Assembly: GCA_022749755.1 (NCBI GenBank)
Contig: CM040444.1
Span: 8,986,774 to 9,050,773, forward strand
From: Azadirachta indica
Lineage: Eukaryota > Streptophyta > Magnoliopsida > Sapindales > Meliaceae
DNA: 64,000 nt
Direction of reading: 5' to 3'
Shown here: piece after piece, positions 33,773 through 45,966 of the stretch
Layout: each line of letters opens with the position of its first letter
Position numbering within the stretch: the first letter of the stretch is position 1
Program-made: the position numbers and the translations under genes
The notes under the pieces: model-generated
The model's input: only the letters and a program-made list of their open reading frames with translations
Database searches by the model: none
Told to the model about the DNA's origin: nothing

Positions 33773-36469
33773 TAGAGTTAGGAAATTGGTCCACTTGGCC
33801 CGTTACGATAGTTGGGTCGGATTGGGTTGAAAAGTCAAGTTCATAGGCCGAACCTAGTGCAGGTTGAGCTGGCCATAACGACCAGTCCACAAACTTGTGC
33901 CGAACCAACTTACACGGCCCAAATTGATTTGACTGGACAAGTCGATTTGACTTTTAATAAAAAGAGAAGATTTATAATTGTTATGACTCCAACACAAACA
34001 CTAAGAGAAAGGAAGTAATGTTAAAAACCGTATCATTAGACCAACTTTACTTATTAAAATAATTAAATGAAATGAATTTAATAAAAAATGAATATTTAAT
34101 TTGTTTAAAAAAAAATATTATTTTTAAATTGTTATTATTGATAAAAAATAATTATATAATCTAATCATAATTTTATTTTTAATAATTATCTCAATTAAAT
34201 TTTATTATAATTATTTTTTATAATTGTTTGAAGTAACATTAATTATATTTTAATATCATAATTTTTAAATTCTAATAAAACAAATTTGATTAAAAATACA
34301 ATTATTTTCTTTAAAAATTAAATTTCAAAAATTTCAAAAATTTCAAAAAAATTATTTAATTTTTACACATAATTTTTATTATTTAACATTAAGTGAATAA
34401 TTTAAATTATTTATAGATAATTAAATCTGAATTATTTTAAATTATAGAATTATGATATATGTAATATAAAATTATGAAAAATGAAGATTATATTAACAAA
34501 ATTTTAAGTATTACAAAAATTTATTTAAAGTATTAAATTTATTGGCTTGATTACATATTTCAAGCATTAAAATATATTAAATGAATCTTAGAGTTTTTTA
34601 TTTTTTGATAATTTTACAGAAAAATATTTTATTTAATAGATAAGAAAATAAAAGATCAAAAGAAAAAGAAATTCTTTGTTTTGTTAATCTTCTATTATTA
34701 TATTACAATAAATTGATTCACTAGTTACAAATTGATTATTTTATTTGACATAAATTTATTGTTTTTTATTTTCTCAAAATTTATTGTTCTAATTATTAAA
34801 AATTATTTAATTTTGTTAGTTTTTATTATTTCAGCAAATTTCTTTATTAGAAAAATGAATTTAAAATATTCTAAAATTGATTAAATTAAAAATTTGTCAA
34901 TAATTATGTACTTAATTGACTAAATTAAAAAATTATAATTTGTATTATTTTTATGATCCAAAATCCAATCCAATAGTAAAAAAACTCCAACAGTTATGAG
35001 TTTTAATTTTGAAACTTAAAATTCAAATTTGATTTTGAAATTTAAAATTAAAATTTAATATTGAAATTTAAATTTTCTTTCATTTACAAATTTTACCTTA
35101 ATATTTATATATTGATATGATTATAATGATTCATTTATTATTATAAAATTAAATTACTATATTTTAATTGCGATTATTAAGAAAATAATATTTATACAAA
35201 TTACTAAGTATGATTGATACCATATTATATATTTCCTACTCTATATGTTAATATTAATATTTAAAACTTTTGGTTAAGTTATACTCTAAATGTAATTATT
35301 TATCATTTTTTTTAATTTTTTAGATAAAATAATAAATTACTATATTTTATTTGTGATTAATAAATATTAATAATTGATTATTACTAAATTGATGATTGTT
35401 TTCAATTATTTTATTTTCATCAATTATTTAGTGAAAAATCAAATTTTTATTTTTATTTTATTTTTGTGATGATATGTGAAATGGTGATTTTACGTATAAA
35501 AAATTATTTTTATTATTATTAAAAATATATAATAAATTTGATTTATATTATGAGATTTGATAAAAAAAATTGATAATATATTTTTAATAATAAATTAAAA
35601 TTGTAGTTGTGAAGCTAGTTTTTGTTAAATACTTTAAACATGTATTGAAATCAATAAATTAATATTCTTTAAAATTTTATATCAAGTTTAACAAAGACCA
35701 CTGTAAAATTAAATTATTATATAAATTTTTAGATCATAAATCTAAAAATGATATGAGTTGTCCCCATTGCTCTATCTTTCCCTCACAAGAGTAATTATTT
35801 ATATAAATTATTTAAATGATTATTAATGTACAAGATTTTATATTTTATTTTTTTTTAACTTTTAGTATTAAGTTTGTGATATTACAAATTTTATTAGTTT
35901 TTAATAGCTCTATATTATATAAAGTAATTTATAATTTAAAATAATTTAGATTATAAAATTATTTTATATCAATGTAATAATTTAAAATTATTAAAAATAA
36001 AATTATTGTTAAATTATTATTAATGATAATAATAGTTATAATTATTAAATTTGAATTATTTTAAATTATAAAATTATATTTTATCAATATAATAATTTTA
36101 AAATAATATTTTTAATAATATAAATTAAATATGTACATTTAGTTAAATATTATTTATTTGTATAATTTTATAAATGACTGTGAGTGATGCAACGGTAAGG
36201 TTATTGCATATTTGTCTTCAAATTCTGTGTTTGAATTTTATTAATTATAAAATTTTTATTTATTTACAGAAGTTAAACTATGGTCAATTGGCCTATCGGC
36301 CGGTCCAAGCATGAGCTTCGCATAGTTTCCATGGGTCGTGTTTCATAGACCGTGCAGGTTTAAATTAATCCGACACGACTATTGTGCGTATTTGGGCTAG
36401 TTTGACATGTGAACTCACTTGAACTTTTATCTTGTAGGTAGGATTAGATGGACTCATTTGTCACCTCTA
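33773..36469. mobile_element. hAT-like non-autonomous element with AT-only core
   Basis: The left end TAGAGTTAGGAAATTGGTCCA and the inverted right end TAGAGGTGACAAATGAGTCCA match at most positions, as hAT-type terminal inverted repeats (TAGAGGTG-like) do. Both ends are followed by GC-richer subterminal stretches with GGCC/CCGAC motifs (33795-33930; 36280-36420), while the 2.3 kb between is almost pure A/T with no frame. The 8 bp flanks (GCTGAGGA, GTTAAAGG) agree at only four positions, so the target duplication is degraded or the ends are slightly off. No transposase is present. Confidence 0.5.
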
Positions 36470-38270
36470 GTTAAAGGTAAACTTAATCACTTTTGGAAGT
36501 AAGTGTGTGTTTTTTGATTAAACTACTGAGAAAACAAATAAAATTAGAGACCCTTCTTTCTTTTTTGTAATAGGTCTGCAGAGATGACTTTTCTTTTTGT
36601 AATCAAAATGTCAAAAAAATATAACAAAACCACTGAAATAAAATAATAATTGAAGTTTTCATTCCATTTGTTAATCAATTTCAGCCAAAACTTTACTAGA
36701 TGGTATAAGGTTCCTCCTAACACAAGAAGGAAATAAGCAAGAAATTAACCCATCTTTTTCTCTTTTTATCTCCTATTAAAAAGAAAGAAATAAACAAACA
36801 ATTTTCTAATGTAAACATATATATTTGGTAGATGTGTAAATCTAATTTATTGCTCTTTTCAAACTCTCTAGGATTTAGTTAATATTTTGTTCAATTAAGA
36901 ACGTATTTATAATTAAAATTTTATAGAGTCACAACTATTTTCAGATAAAAGTATAATCATTAAATGAAAGTTGTTAAGTATTTGATAATACTAGTTTATT
37001 AAGTGAAATTAAATAAAAAACTATTTGAAAAAATAATATATAAATGTTTGATATTATATATAAAAAATAACTTTTTATATGTTTTCTATACATTTATATT
37101 TTAAATTATTATTTTTTTACATAAATTTTATCAAATACTTTTTAATCAAATAACTGATTAAAAGTTCTGTATTTGAGCATTTGAGAAAAAGCGATTTAGA
37201 GAAAATGGGAAGGATATAATTTTATTTTGCTTAAATTAATATTGGTGATATTAGTTCTGATGCATAATAATATTTTCATCCCTTAAGTTTAGAATAATAA
37301 CAAACAAAGATATAAATATTTTATGTTTAACATTTTAATTTTACTGTAGTGTGAATTTGATAGAACTAAAAGGTACTTTCAGGTGGTGAGGATCACATTG
37401 CTAAATTTGAGACAATTATGTAAATTTATTATTTTAGAAAAGTTTTAGGAGTGAAGATGTTATTATTCACTACTGTTCACGAAATTCGGAAAACGTGTTG
37501 TCCGACAATTTTAACTGCTCGTTTTTGCAGCAAAGCGGAAGCCGGAGCTCTTAAAGGTACATTAAATGTGTCTTTAGTTTGTTTTTTTTTTTTTATTGAT
37601 AAAATTTTTTTTAATGATCAAAATTATTTGTAAATTTATTGATATTGTTTGATTAGTATTAAAAAAATTTTGACAACTGAAAGAATTATTTTTGTTTTAT
37701 AAGAAAAAATTTAAAATTTAAATTTTTTACAGTAAATATTTTAATTTTTTAAAAAATAAAATAATTTAAAATATTCTTATTTTTTTTTTTAGATTTTTTT
37801 TTAAATAAAACATTAAAAGTTTATTATATTTTATTTTTTAACTTAATAAAAAATAATTATATTTTATATTTTCATCAATCGTAGTTTTATCATGTCTTCT
37901 TATTATGATTTTTATATATTATTGAAATAATTTAATACTAAAATTTACCAAATTTACACACTCACTCTACTTATAAAATTTGCTTCAAGAATATAGTTTA
38001 TTAAAGGGATATTATTACTTCTTTTTACTTAAAGTATCTTGATTATTCATTTAGATAACCGAGATTGAAAATTAGACAAACACCTTTCCTCTCAAAGGAC
38101 TCTCTATTACCACATTTAACTGAAGTTATGGCTAAAAGGTAAATAGACATTAACAAAAAAATAAAATTAACTCTCATCAGAAGCCGATAGTCTTTGTGTT
38201 TTGTGCAAAACTTCTCAAATGAAAGCCATTTTCCATTTTCACATCACCTACAATTATGCTTTTGTTTCTA
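36470..38270. other. AT-rich intergenic DNA, no gene recognised
   Basis: I see no supported gene. The frame at 37451-37633 includes a short GC-richer block (37480-37560) of unknown meaning. From about 38100 the sequence may be an intron of the aldo-keto reductase pseudogene, ending in a TTTGTTTCTAG acceptor-like site at about 38271. Confidence 0.4.
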
Positions 38271-38326
38271 GGCATTTTTATATTAAAAACCAGCCGAATG
38301 CTAAGCTAAGAGACATTGGAGTTCCT
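38271..38326 (+). pseudogene. Aldo-keto reductase pseudogene, part before copia insertion
   Basis: After an acceptor-like TTTCTAG, the frame reads through ...AKLRDIGVP and, when the copia element is removed with one TTCCT, continues as PISKETILPM at 44902 onward. This is the expected exon join of a plant AKR4-type reductase (codeinone/methylecgonone reductase-like group). The short length makes the left part less certain than the right. Confidence 0.5.
38322..38326. repeat. Target-site duplication of copia element, left (TTCCT)
   Basis: TTCCT precedes the LTR start (TG at 38327) and is repeated at 44899-44903 directly after the other LTR. Confidence 0.85.
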
Positions 38327-38782
38327 TGCTGAGAAAAACAAAACCTTAATGAAAAAATATTCCATCTAAGTCAGGATCTCATATTATATCATTAAAGAAA
38401 AATTGATCGGAAGAGTATTTGAATCCATTGAGACTTAGCGTTTTGAAGTTGCCTTCCACGTATAAACTTTTCTTGACAGAGAGAAAATCCTAATATCATT
38501 CAAAGATGACATATAAGCAAATGTTACGTTATATTTAGATCGAGAATCTCAACCTATTTATATGTGTTATTTTATTTTATTTTAACCCATCATTACAATA
38601 AAATAAAATAAATAATTGGATTTCTACACATTGTAATCCATACTAATTAAGAGATAACTTAAAAGCGTAAGAATTTAATTAATTTAATTGATCATTTTTA
38701 ATGGGCTAATAATTAGATAACACATTTATTAATGTACAATCAATGTTAATATACATGCCTACATCAAGAAATTTTCCCAACA
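38327..38782 (-). repeat. 3' LTR (left) of copia element
   Basis: It is 456 bp, reads TGCTGAGAAAAAC at the left edge and ...CCCAACA at the right edge, and is collinear with 44451-44898. Confidence 0.9.
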
Positions 38783-38795
38783 ATCTCCCACTTGG
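38783..38795 (-). promoter_or_regulatory. Polypurine tract of copia element
   Basis: The minus strand reads CAAGTGGGAGAT directly before the 3' LTR, the usual copia plus-strand primer sequence. Confidence 0.8.
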
Positions 38796-39204
38796 ACCAC
38801 ATATGTCACTTTACAATTGTACATTATTAAACAACTTTATCAAGTAGCATCTCTAAACAATCTAGTCCATTAATTATATTAACATAGGATTAAAGCGATC
38901 TTTGTCACATTTTCTTCTTAACTAGAGTCATAAATGGTCACAATATCAATATAATCAACGACATAGATCAAATATGGATGTGTAGCATGAAAATATCCTG
39001 TAATGTGATCGCTTTTCATGTATATTTCCAATTAGTCCTACTTTATAACTCAAAAGAGTTTAATGACACACTTTCAAAACTTTATGCATAACTGCAATTG
39101 AAAAAACAAAACTTTACTTCAAAGTTTTCAATAACCAAAACAAAAATAATATTATAGTCTAATCAGAAAAATACATCAAAAACAAATAAATATCCAGAAA
39201 CAAA

Positions 39205-39740
39205 CTCCTATTGAACATGCATATCGTCAGAATGAACCACACCTATACAAGCCACATGCTCATGAAACACTTTAGGTGGTATGCCCTTAGTAAGTGAATC
39301 TACAACCATAAAGTTTGTATTGATATGTTGAATATTGATTTGAAGACTCTGAACTCTCTTTTTAATAATAAGAAACTTTATGTTAATATGTTTTGATTTT
39401 GAAGAGCTTTTGTTGTTCTTAGAATACAACTCAGCGACTTTATTATCACAATTTATCTTCAATGGTATCTTTTTGCCATCGACAATGTTTAACCTAATGA
39501 TAAAAGTCCGTAACCATGTTCCTTGATACGATGCCTCATAACAAGCTATAAAATTTGCTTCCAAGGTGGAAGAAGCTATGAGTGATTGCTTGGCACTCTT
39601 CCCTGATACAACTCTCTCAACTAAAATAAAAACATATCTTGAAGTGGATCTCTTATTATTGAGGCAACCAACAAAATCTGAATCGAAATACCCCACGATC
39701 TCTAAACGATCAAATTTTCGATAAGTTAGCATAAGTCTTC
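39205..39740 (-). pseudogene. copia RNase H domain
   Basis: An open minus-strand stretch of 174 codons. Blocks GYFDSDFVGC, RSTSRYVFIL, SLIASSTLEANFIACYEA and LKINCDNKVAELYSKN are the standard copia RNase H order (catalytic Asp, Glu, Asp). The end (SLTKGIPPKVFHEH) is the canonical pol C-terminus. This is the best preserved part of the element, but it is cut off from RT by shifts. Confidence 0.88.
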
Positions 39741-40990
39741 TGTTCTCTTTAGATACCGCTTAACTTGTTTTGCTGCTTTCCAATGATCTATTCTTGGAAT
39801 ACTTAGATATCTGCTAAGCATTCCAACAACGTATATAATATTTAGACACGTACAAAATTGAGCATACATAAGACTCTTTACTGTCGGTGGATAAAGGATA
39901 TTCCTTATTTCTTTCTCAATTTATTTACTTAGGCATTGAAGTAAACTGAAGTAATCACCCTTAGCAATAATCGTATCTCCTGGTGCACAATCTTTCATGC
40001 CAAACCAATTAAGCAATTTATCAATATATGCCTTTTTTGATAAGCCAAGAATATCACGAGAACGATCTCGATAGATCTATATGCCCAACACAAAAGATGC
40101 ATTAGCAAGATCTTTCATTTCAAAATTATTTGAAAGAAATTTATTAGTTTCATACAATAGGCCTATATCACCTCTTGCTAATAGAATATCATCGACATAT
40201 AACACCAGGAGAATATATTTACTCTCACTAGTTTTGTAATAAATACGTAGATCAATAGTATTTTCTTTAAAACCAAAAGAGGTAATCACTTGATTAAATT
40301 TTTGATACCATTGACGGGATACTTGCTTTAAACCATGATGGGTGTCTTTAATTTGCATACTAGATGTTTTGACTCATTTGACATAAAATTTTCCTGCTAC
40401 ATTATGTATATAGTTTCCTGAATATTGTCATTAAGAAACGCAGTTTTTACATCCATTTGAGGTAACTCTAAATCATAACGAGCTACTAATGCCATAATGA
40501 TTGTAAAAGAGTTTTTCGATGAAACTGGAGAGGAAGTCTCTTTATAATAATGCCTTCCTTTTAAGTGAAACCTTTGGTGACCATACATGCCTTATATCTC
40601 TTGACATTGCCTTTTGAATTCTGTTTGGTTTTGAAAATCCATTTGCAACTAATTGGTTTCGCTCCTTTAGCAATTCAACAAGATCCCAAATATCATTGTT
40701 CTGCATATATTTCATCTCATCTTTCATGGCTTCCATTCACTTTAGAAGTTCACACTCTGTTTGGCTTAGCTGAAAGATATTGGATTATCTTCCAGTCCTA
40801 TGTCAAACTCGGGTTCTTGGAGACACACGATATAATCATTTGAATCTCTAATCTCTTTTCCCTAATGGATCTCCTTAATAGCACATCCAATTGATGTTGT
40901 TGTTGCTCCTCTATGTGATTAAGAGCGGGATCTTCCATATTAGTGGAGGTAACTTAATAACATCTTAATTATCTATACTTGCATCTTGTA
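39741..40990 (-). pseudogene. copia reverse transcriptase, broken
   Basis: From right to left the product shows WDLVELLKERNQLVANG (about 40680), LELPQMDVKTAFLNDN (about 40460-40410), GLKQVSRQWYQKF (about 40340-40300) and the catalytic LVLYVDDILLARGD (about 40215-40175). At least two frameshifts (near 40560 and 40390) and stops between 40076 and 39741 break it. Confidence 0.87.
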
Positions 40991-42400
40991 TAATGATAGG
41001 CATAATTGCTTGGTCATTTTCAGTTGCAATTGTGGGAATAGTACTATATTCCTTCTTAAGGACAAAGTTCCTCGGTTTAGCACTCCCACTATATTCAACA
41101 TCCTCAAATTTTGTATTCCCCGAGTTGAAAAAAGACTTGCTTGAGAGATCATAAAATTTGAAACCCCTCGACCTTTCTGAGTGCCCAACAAAGTAGCAGC
41201 TTATTATTATTCTTGAATCTAATTTTCTTTCATTAGGCCTATATGGTCTAGCCTTAGTTGGACAACTCAAAACATATAGATGCTTAATATTAGTCTATAG
41301 CTTATATAGGGTTTTAACTACTACTTTACTTGGAACTCGTTTAAGGATACATATTGTAGTCTTTAAAGCTTCCCCCCAAAGTAACTTTGTTTAAGAAGAA
41401 TGATTTATCATGCTTTTAACCATATCCTTTATGGTTTTGTTTTGTCTCTTAGCTACATCATTTTGGCTTGGAGTCCTAGGCATGGTGTATTGAGAAATGA
41501 CACTACATTCTACTAAATATCTCGTAAAAGATCCTACATGTTGTTTACCTGATCCATTATATCTACCATAACATTCACCATCACGATTAAATTTAACAGC
41601 TTTAATTTTCTTACCAAGCTGATTTTCAACTTCAACTTTATATGTCTTGAAAACGTCCAAGATTTGTGACTTCTCATGTATCAAGTATAGGTACCCGCAA
41701 CGAGAGTAATCATTTATAAAAATAATGAAATACTGTTTACTGTTCTAAGAAGCCATAAGGTAAGGACTATAAATATCAGTATGAATTAATTCCAAGATGC
41801 TTGAACTCTTGTTGGCACCAACTTTCTTTACATTTGTTTGTTTTCCCTTAATGTATTTAGTACATATGTTAAACTCCAAAAAATTAAAGAAATCAAGAAT
41901 TCTTTAGGACACAAGTTTGTGAATTCTTTGCTCAGAAATATGCCCTAAATGCTCTTGCCATAACACGGAAGAATTCTGATTAATTAATTTGCACTTTATA
42001 CCATAATTATTTATATACAAGATTTCATTAATATGTGAGGCATAAACATCCAATTTACATAGATTATCAATTAAAGAACTAGTACCACTAATATTTGAAT
42101 ATTAAAAGAGACTAAACTTTCCATTTACAAATGAACAAGAATAACCATATTTGTCTAAACAAGGAATAGAAATCAAATTTCGTCTAAATGACGATACATA
42201 AAATGTCTCATGCAAATCCAAATAACAACCATATTCTAACTATAATCTAAATAATCCAATTACCTTAACTAGAACTTTAGTGCTAATGCCTACATAGATC
42301 AGTCTTTCAGCATCAGTTGGCACTCAACTCCTTAAACAACCCTATATTGTCACACTTAAAGTGAGTAGTTGCACCTGTATCTATCGATTAAGTGTGATTT
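40991..42400 (-). pseudogene. copia integrase, broken; catalytic Glu lost
   Basis: The frame 41684-41391 shows FKTYKVEVENQLGKKIKAVK, FNRDGECYGRYN (catalytic Asp) and TPSQNDVAKRQNKT, where the Glu of the usual N-G-V-A-E-R-x-N motif is Lys. The C-terminal region around 41270-41150 (RPYRPNERKLDSR) is typical of the post-core integrase. The protease and zinc-binding parts (42400-41700) are stop-ridden. Confidence 0.82.
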
Positions 42401-43270
42401 GGCCTTTTTGGCGAGCCAATTAGCATATTTAGGGCAGTCTTTTTTCACATGTCCAACTTTCTTATAAAAATAATAGGTGATAACATTATCCTATTTCTGT
42501 TGCACCTTAGCTTGTGAAGTCCCATTACCTGCAACTCCTTTTCCTTTATAAGTCCTTTTCCTTTTCTTGTTAGCAGCATTGTCATGAGAAGAAGTAGCTA
42601 AGTGAGCATTTTCTATCTTCTCTTATTTCAGTCTTTCTTTCTCTTGCACACATTGAACAATGAGCGAATTTAGAGTCTATTTTTTTTTTTATGTATTATA
42701 ACTTATCTTAAAAGAACTGAATTGTATAAGAAGAGAGATAAAGACCAGGTGCACAAGAATCTCATCAGACAGCTTTAACTTTAGTGCCCTTAGTTTAGTA
42801 ACAAGATTAGACATCTACATAATGTACTCCTTTATGTCCCCTTTGCCTTTGTATTGCATTAAAATGAGCTTAGAAAGAATGGTGCCAGTTTCGATCTTTT
42901 CATTTACCAGCAAATTGATCTACTATTTATCTCCGGAACTTCTTAGCATTTTCTTCCTTTAGCATTGCTCTCCTAATGGTATTCGAAATTGAGTGATTCA
43001 TTATCATTAGACTCATTTAGTTAGATTGCTCCCATTTCTCATAAAGTGCCTTTATGTAGCAGTACTGTTATCAATAGGAGCAGGAGGTTCTTCCAACTGG
43101 GTCACATAGTCTAGATACATACACACAAACACAATGGTCATGTGCTCCTTCCACTTTCTAAGGTTAATGCCATTAAGCACTGGAATGTTATTCCAATTGG
43201 CAGATATAGAAGAAACATTAACTAAATCCAAAACAAAATAACAAACTCGCAATTAATACACATGCCATTA
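42401..43270 (-). pseudogene. copia gag, broken
   Basis: The frame 43252-43052 begins near the Gag N-terminus (WNNIPVLNGINLRKWKEH, then LEEPPAPIDNSTAT), a common copia Gag block. Zinc-knuckle-like YFYKKVGHVKKDCPKYANW lies at about 42475-42420 and has lost one or two cysteines. Numerous stops lie between. Confidence 0.8.
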
Positions 43271-44450
43271 AATCATGCATATATGCAATCAAAAAGAAAA
43301 AAAATAATTGCATGCATATACTTACATGGCACAATATATAACAAATAGACCATTATAAGAAACCAAATACAACATTGTAATTCAGTCTTTGGACAAAAAT
43401 AATAACTTGTAAGTGGTACTCTTAAAAACAACTAGTAAATATTGATAATAAGTTCTGCTAACAATATGCCTTCTTTAGACTGACATAATGCATGCATAAG
43501 AAAACATAAAAATTATCATATATCCACTGGCATATGTGTCTATGATATGGATAAAAAATAATAGTCATTTGGCCTATTATTTTTCACATAGATTTAAACA
43601 CAACAAATTTAATGTACTTAATAAAATTCACATATTTTAAAATAAAAAATCTACATAAAGAGGTCACTTTGGTGACATTTTATTTCAATTTAATTATTTT
43701 GATATAGAGAATCTTAATTTATAGGAATAAATAACAACAAAAAAGAATTTGTCAAAATCAACGGTCCAAGTCAAAGTAGTCAACAGATCAACAGGTCAAA
43801 GTGAAAGCAATCAACAGGTGAACAGATCAAAGTGATCAAAGGTTAGAGGTCAATGGGTCATACGGCAAAGAGGCCAGGATTGGATCGGGTTAAAATAGTC
43901 CAAAAAAATAAGGTTAAGCCCAAATCCAACTTGATACCATGTTTGGTCCTTACGACTAAGCTTAGCAAATTTTGGGCTTGCTTTGAGTCTTCATTGACAT
44001 AATGAAATTAAGTCTGTGAAATGGTAAAAAGAAAGACATATTTATGCCTCTTCTCTTCTTGCTGCCAGATTCTCCAACTTCTATGTGTAAAACCAATGAC
44101 TTTCTACCCTTTTATTTATTTATTATTATTATTGCTATTTTAATTGAATACATAATACAAATCAACTTTAAGTATTATGCTAAGTCTTATGCCAAACAAC
44201 AGCTAGTTTAACATTTTTTACTCATAACCAAATTTGTTGTATCCATGCAAATCAAACCCAAGAAAAACCATAATACATAACCATTCATAAACATAAATAT
44301 ATGATTACCCATAAACAACCATAAATATATGATTACCCACAAAAATTTAATTGAACACAATTCTTGAGGACAAGAATCCATATATCAACAAAAAAAAAAA
44401 AAAGAAAATATATTCCTCAATGATCTAACATGAGTGGCTTTGGTACCACT
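43271..44450 (-). other. copia 5' untranslated region and primer site
   Basis: AT-rich and non-coding. At 44448-44436 the minus strand reads TGGTACCAAAGCC, a diverged tRNA-Met-type primer site (TGGTATCAGAGCC) next to the right LTR. A run of GGTCAA phrases occurs at 43765-43860. Confidence 0.6.
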
Positions 44451-44898
44451 TGTTGGAAAAACTAAACAAAACCTTAACCGAAAAATATCTCAGTTAAGTT
44501 AGGATCTTATGTTAAATCATTAAAAAAAACTTGATTAGAAGTATACCTGAATCCATTGAGACGTGGTACTTTGAGGTTATTAACCTTTCATGTCTAAACT
44601 TTTCTTGACAGAAAGAAAATCTTAATATCACTCAAAAATGAAATATGAGCAAATATTACATTATGTTTAGATTAGAGACCTTAACTTATTTATATATATT
44701 ATTTTATTTTATTTTAGCCCATCATTAAAATTAAATAAAATAAATAATTGGGTTCTACATATTGTAACCCATACTAGTTAAAAGATAATTTAAAAGTACA
44801 ATAATTTAATTAAATTAATTTATCACTCTTAAATAACACATATAATAAGGTATAATCAATGTTAATATATAGGCCCACGTCAAGAAAATTTTCCAACA
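44451..44898 (-). repeat. 5' LTR (right) of copia element
   Basis: It is 448 bp, starts TGTTGGAAAAAC on the plus strand and ends TTTTCCAACA, followed by TTCCT (44899-44903). Confidence 0.9.
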
Positions 44899-45365
44899 TT
44901 CCTATATCTAAAGAGACCATTCTTCCAATGAATTACAAGGGTGTGTGGGACGCTATAGAAGAATGCCAAAGGCTTGGCTCCATCAAGGTTAATTAGCCGC
45001 TTCTCTTCCATGAAGATTGAAAACATATTTTCCTTCGCTACCAACCCTTCTTCAGTCAATCAAGTGAAGATAAAGCTCAAAGAGTATTGCAAGGCCAAAG
45101 GTATCATTGTAACAACATACTCTTCTTTGGGAGCCATAGGGACTAGTTCGGGTAGCAATGAAGTGATGGAAAATGAAGCATTGAAATAGGTCGCAAAGGC
45201 TCATGGTAAGACTGTTGCTCAACTTTCTATTCGACGGATAGTTGAGCAAGGAGTCACTGCTGTTGTTAAGAGCCTCAACAGGGAGAAACTAAAAGAGAAT
45301 TTGACTGGGTGCAGAATGATGACTATTATGAGAAGATTAATAAAATCCCACAATACAAAGTCTTG
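44899..45365 (+). pseudogene. Aldo-keto reductase pseudogene, part after copia insertion
   Basis: The product would be an NADPH-dependent reductase of the plant AKR4 group. Visible blocks are PISKETILPMNYKGVWDAIEECQ (44902-44970), then LKEYCKAKGIIVTTYSSLGAIGT (about 45085-45155), VMENEALK, a TAG at 45187, AKAHGKTVAQLSIRRIVEQGV and KSLNREKLKEN, then after a -1 shift FDWVQNDDYYEKINKIP. The region between 44985 and 45060 has lost exon sequence. No N-terminal catalytic Tyr/Asp part was seen. The gene is clearly dead. Confidence 0.85.
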
Positions 45366-45559
45366 CCTAGTATTTTCTTGTCTCACATCATGGACCATTC
45401 AAGAGCCTGGAAGAGCTATGGGATGAATAGTATGAAAAAACACTTTCATTTATCATATGTTAATACAGAATTCAGATGACTTCTGTTTTCGGAGTAAAAT
45501 CAGCATTGCTGGTGGTTTTCAAACAAGTTTCATGTATGAAAATTAAGGTGTACGTTTTC

Positions 45560-45966
45560 GTGGATTTGTAAGGCTTAGCTTGAAACTTGTAATGCATCTA
45601 AATTGTGTACCAGGAAAGGCCGAAATTGGAATAAAGAATGCTGAAAGGGAAGTCATGGCAGCCTCAACCTGTAGGATTCCTTTCCCAGCAGACGTAGAGT
45701 TCACTGAAGCCGTTGTAGTGCAAAAAGGAATCAATATTCCAGCCATGGTAGAGTCTGACTCACAAAATGTGGCTAATCTTATCAAAAAAAAAATTTGTAT
45801 CAGCTGTAAAGTGGGATGGGTGGTTGAAAAAATTGCCAATATTCTCTCCTCTCGGAACTGCTTCCAGGTGGTAATTTTGCAGCCCATTATTTGGCTAAGC
45901 TAGCCCTTAAGAATGATGAACTTATGTGGCTAGAGGAATTTCCTATGGAAACCCATGACATGTAAT
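45560..45966 (+). pseudogene. RNase H-like domain fragment of LINE/plant 'putative ribonuclease H' type
   Basis: The frame from 45580 shows IGIKNAEREVMAAS, VEFTEAVVVQKGI, ESDSQNVANLI and VGWVVEKIANIL, the order of the plant RVT_3-type RNase H domain found at the ends of LINE polyproteins and related host proteins. Catalytic positions are partly kept (Glu in EFTEA, Asp in ESDSQ). After a shift at about 45865 the C-terminal HYLAKLALKNDELMWLEE block follows, ending at a TAA (45963). Only this domain is present. Confidence 0.78.

Larger units (their letters stand above)
38327..44898 (-). mobile_element. Complete but dead Ty1/copia retrotransposon, 6.57 kb
   Basis: Two LTRs (38327-38782 and 44451-44898), TTCCT duplications on both sides, a primer site inside the right LTR and a polypurine tract inside the left LTR give minus orientation. 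Coding order from the right is gag, integrase, reverse transcriptase, RNase H. Every domain has stops or shifts. It is inserted in an aldo-keto reductase exon. The LTRs are visibly diverged, so it is old. Confidence 0.92.
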
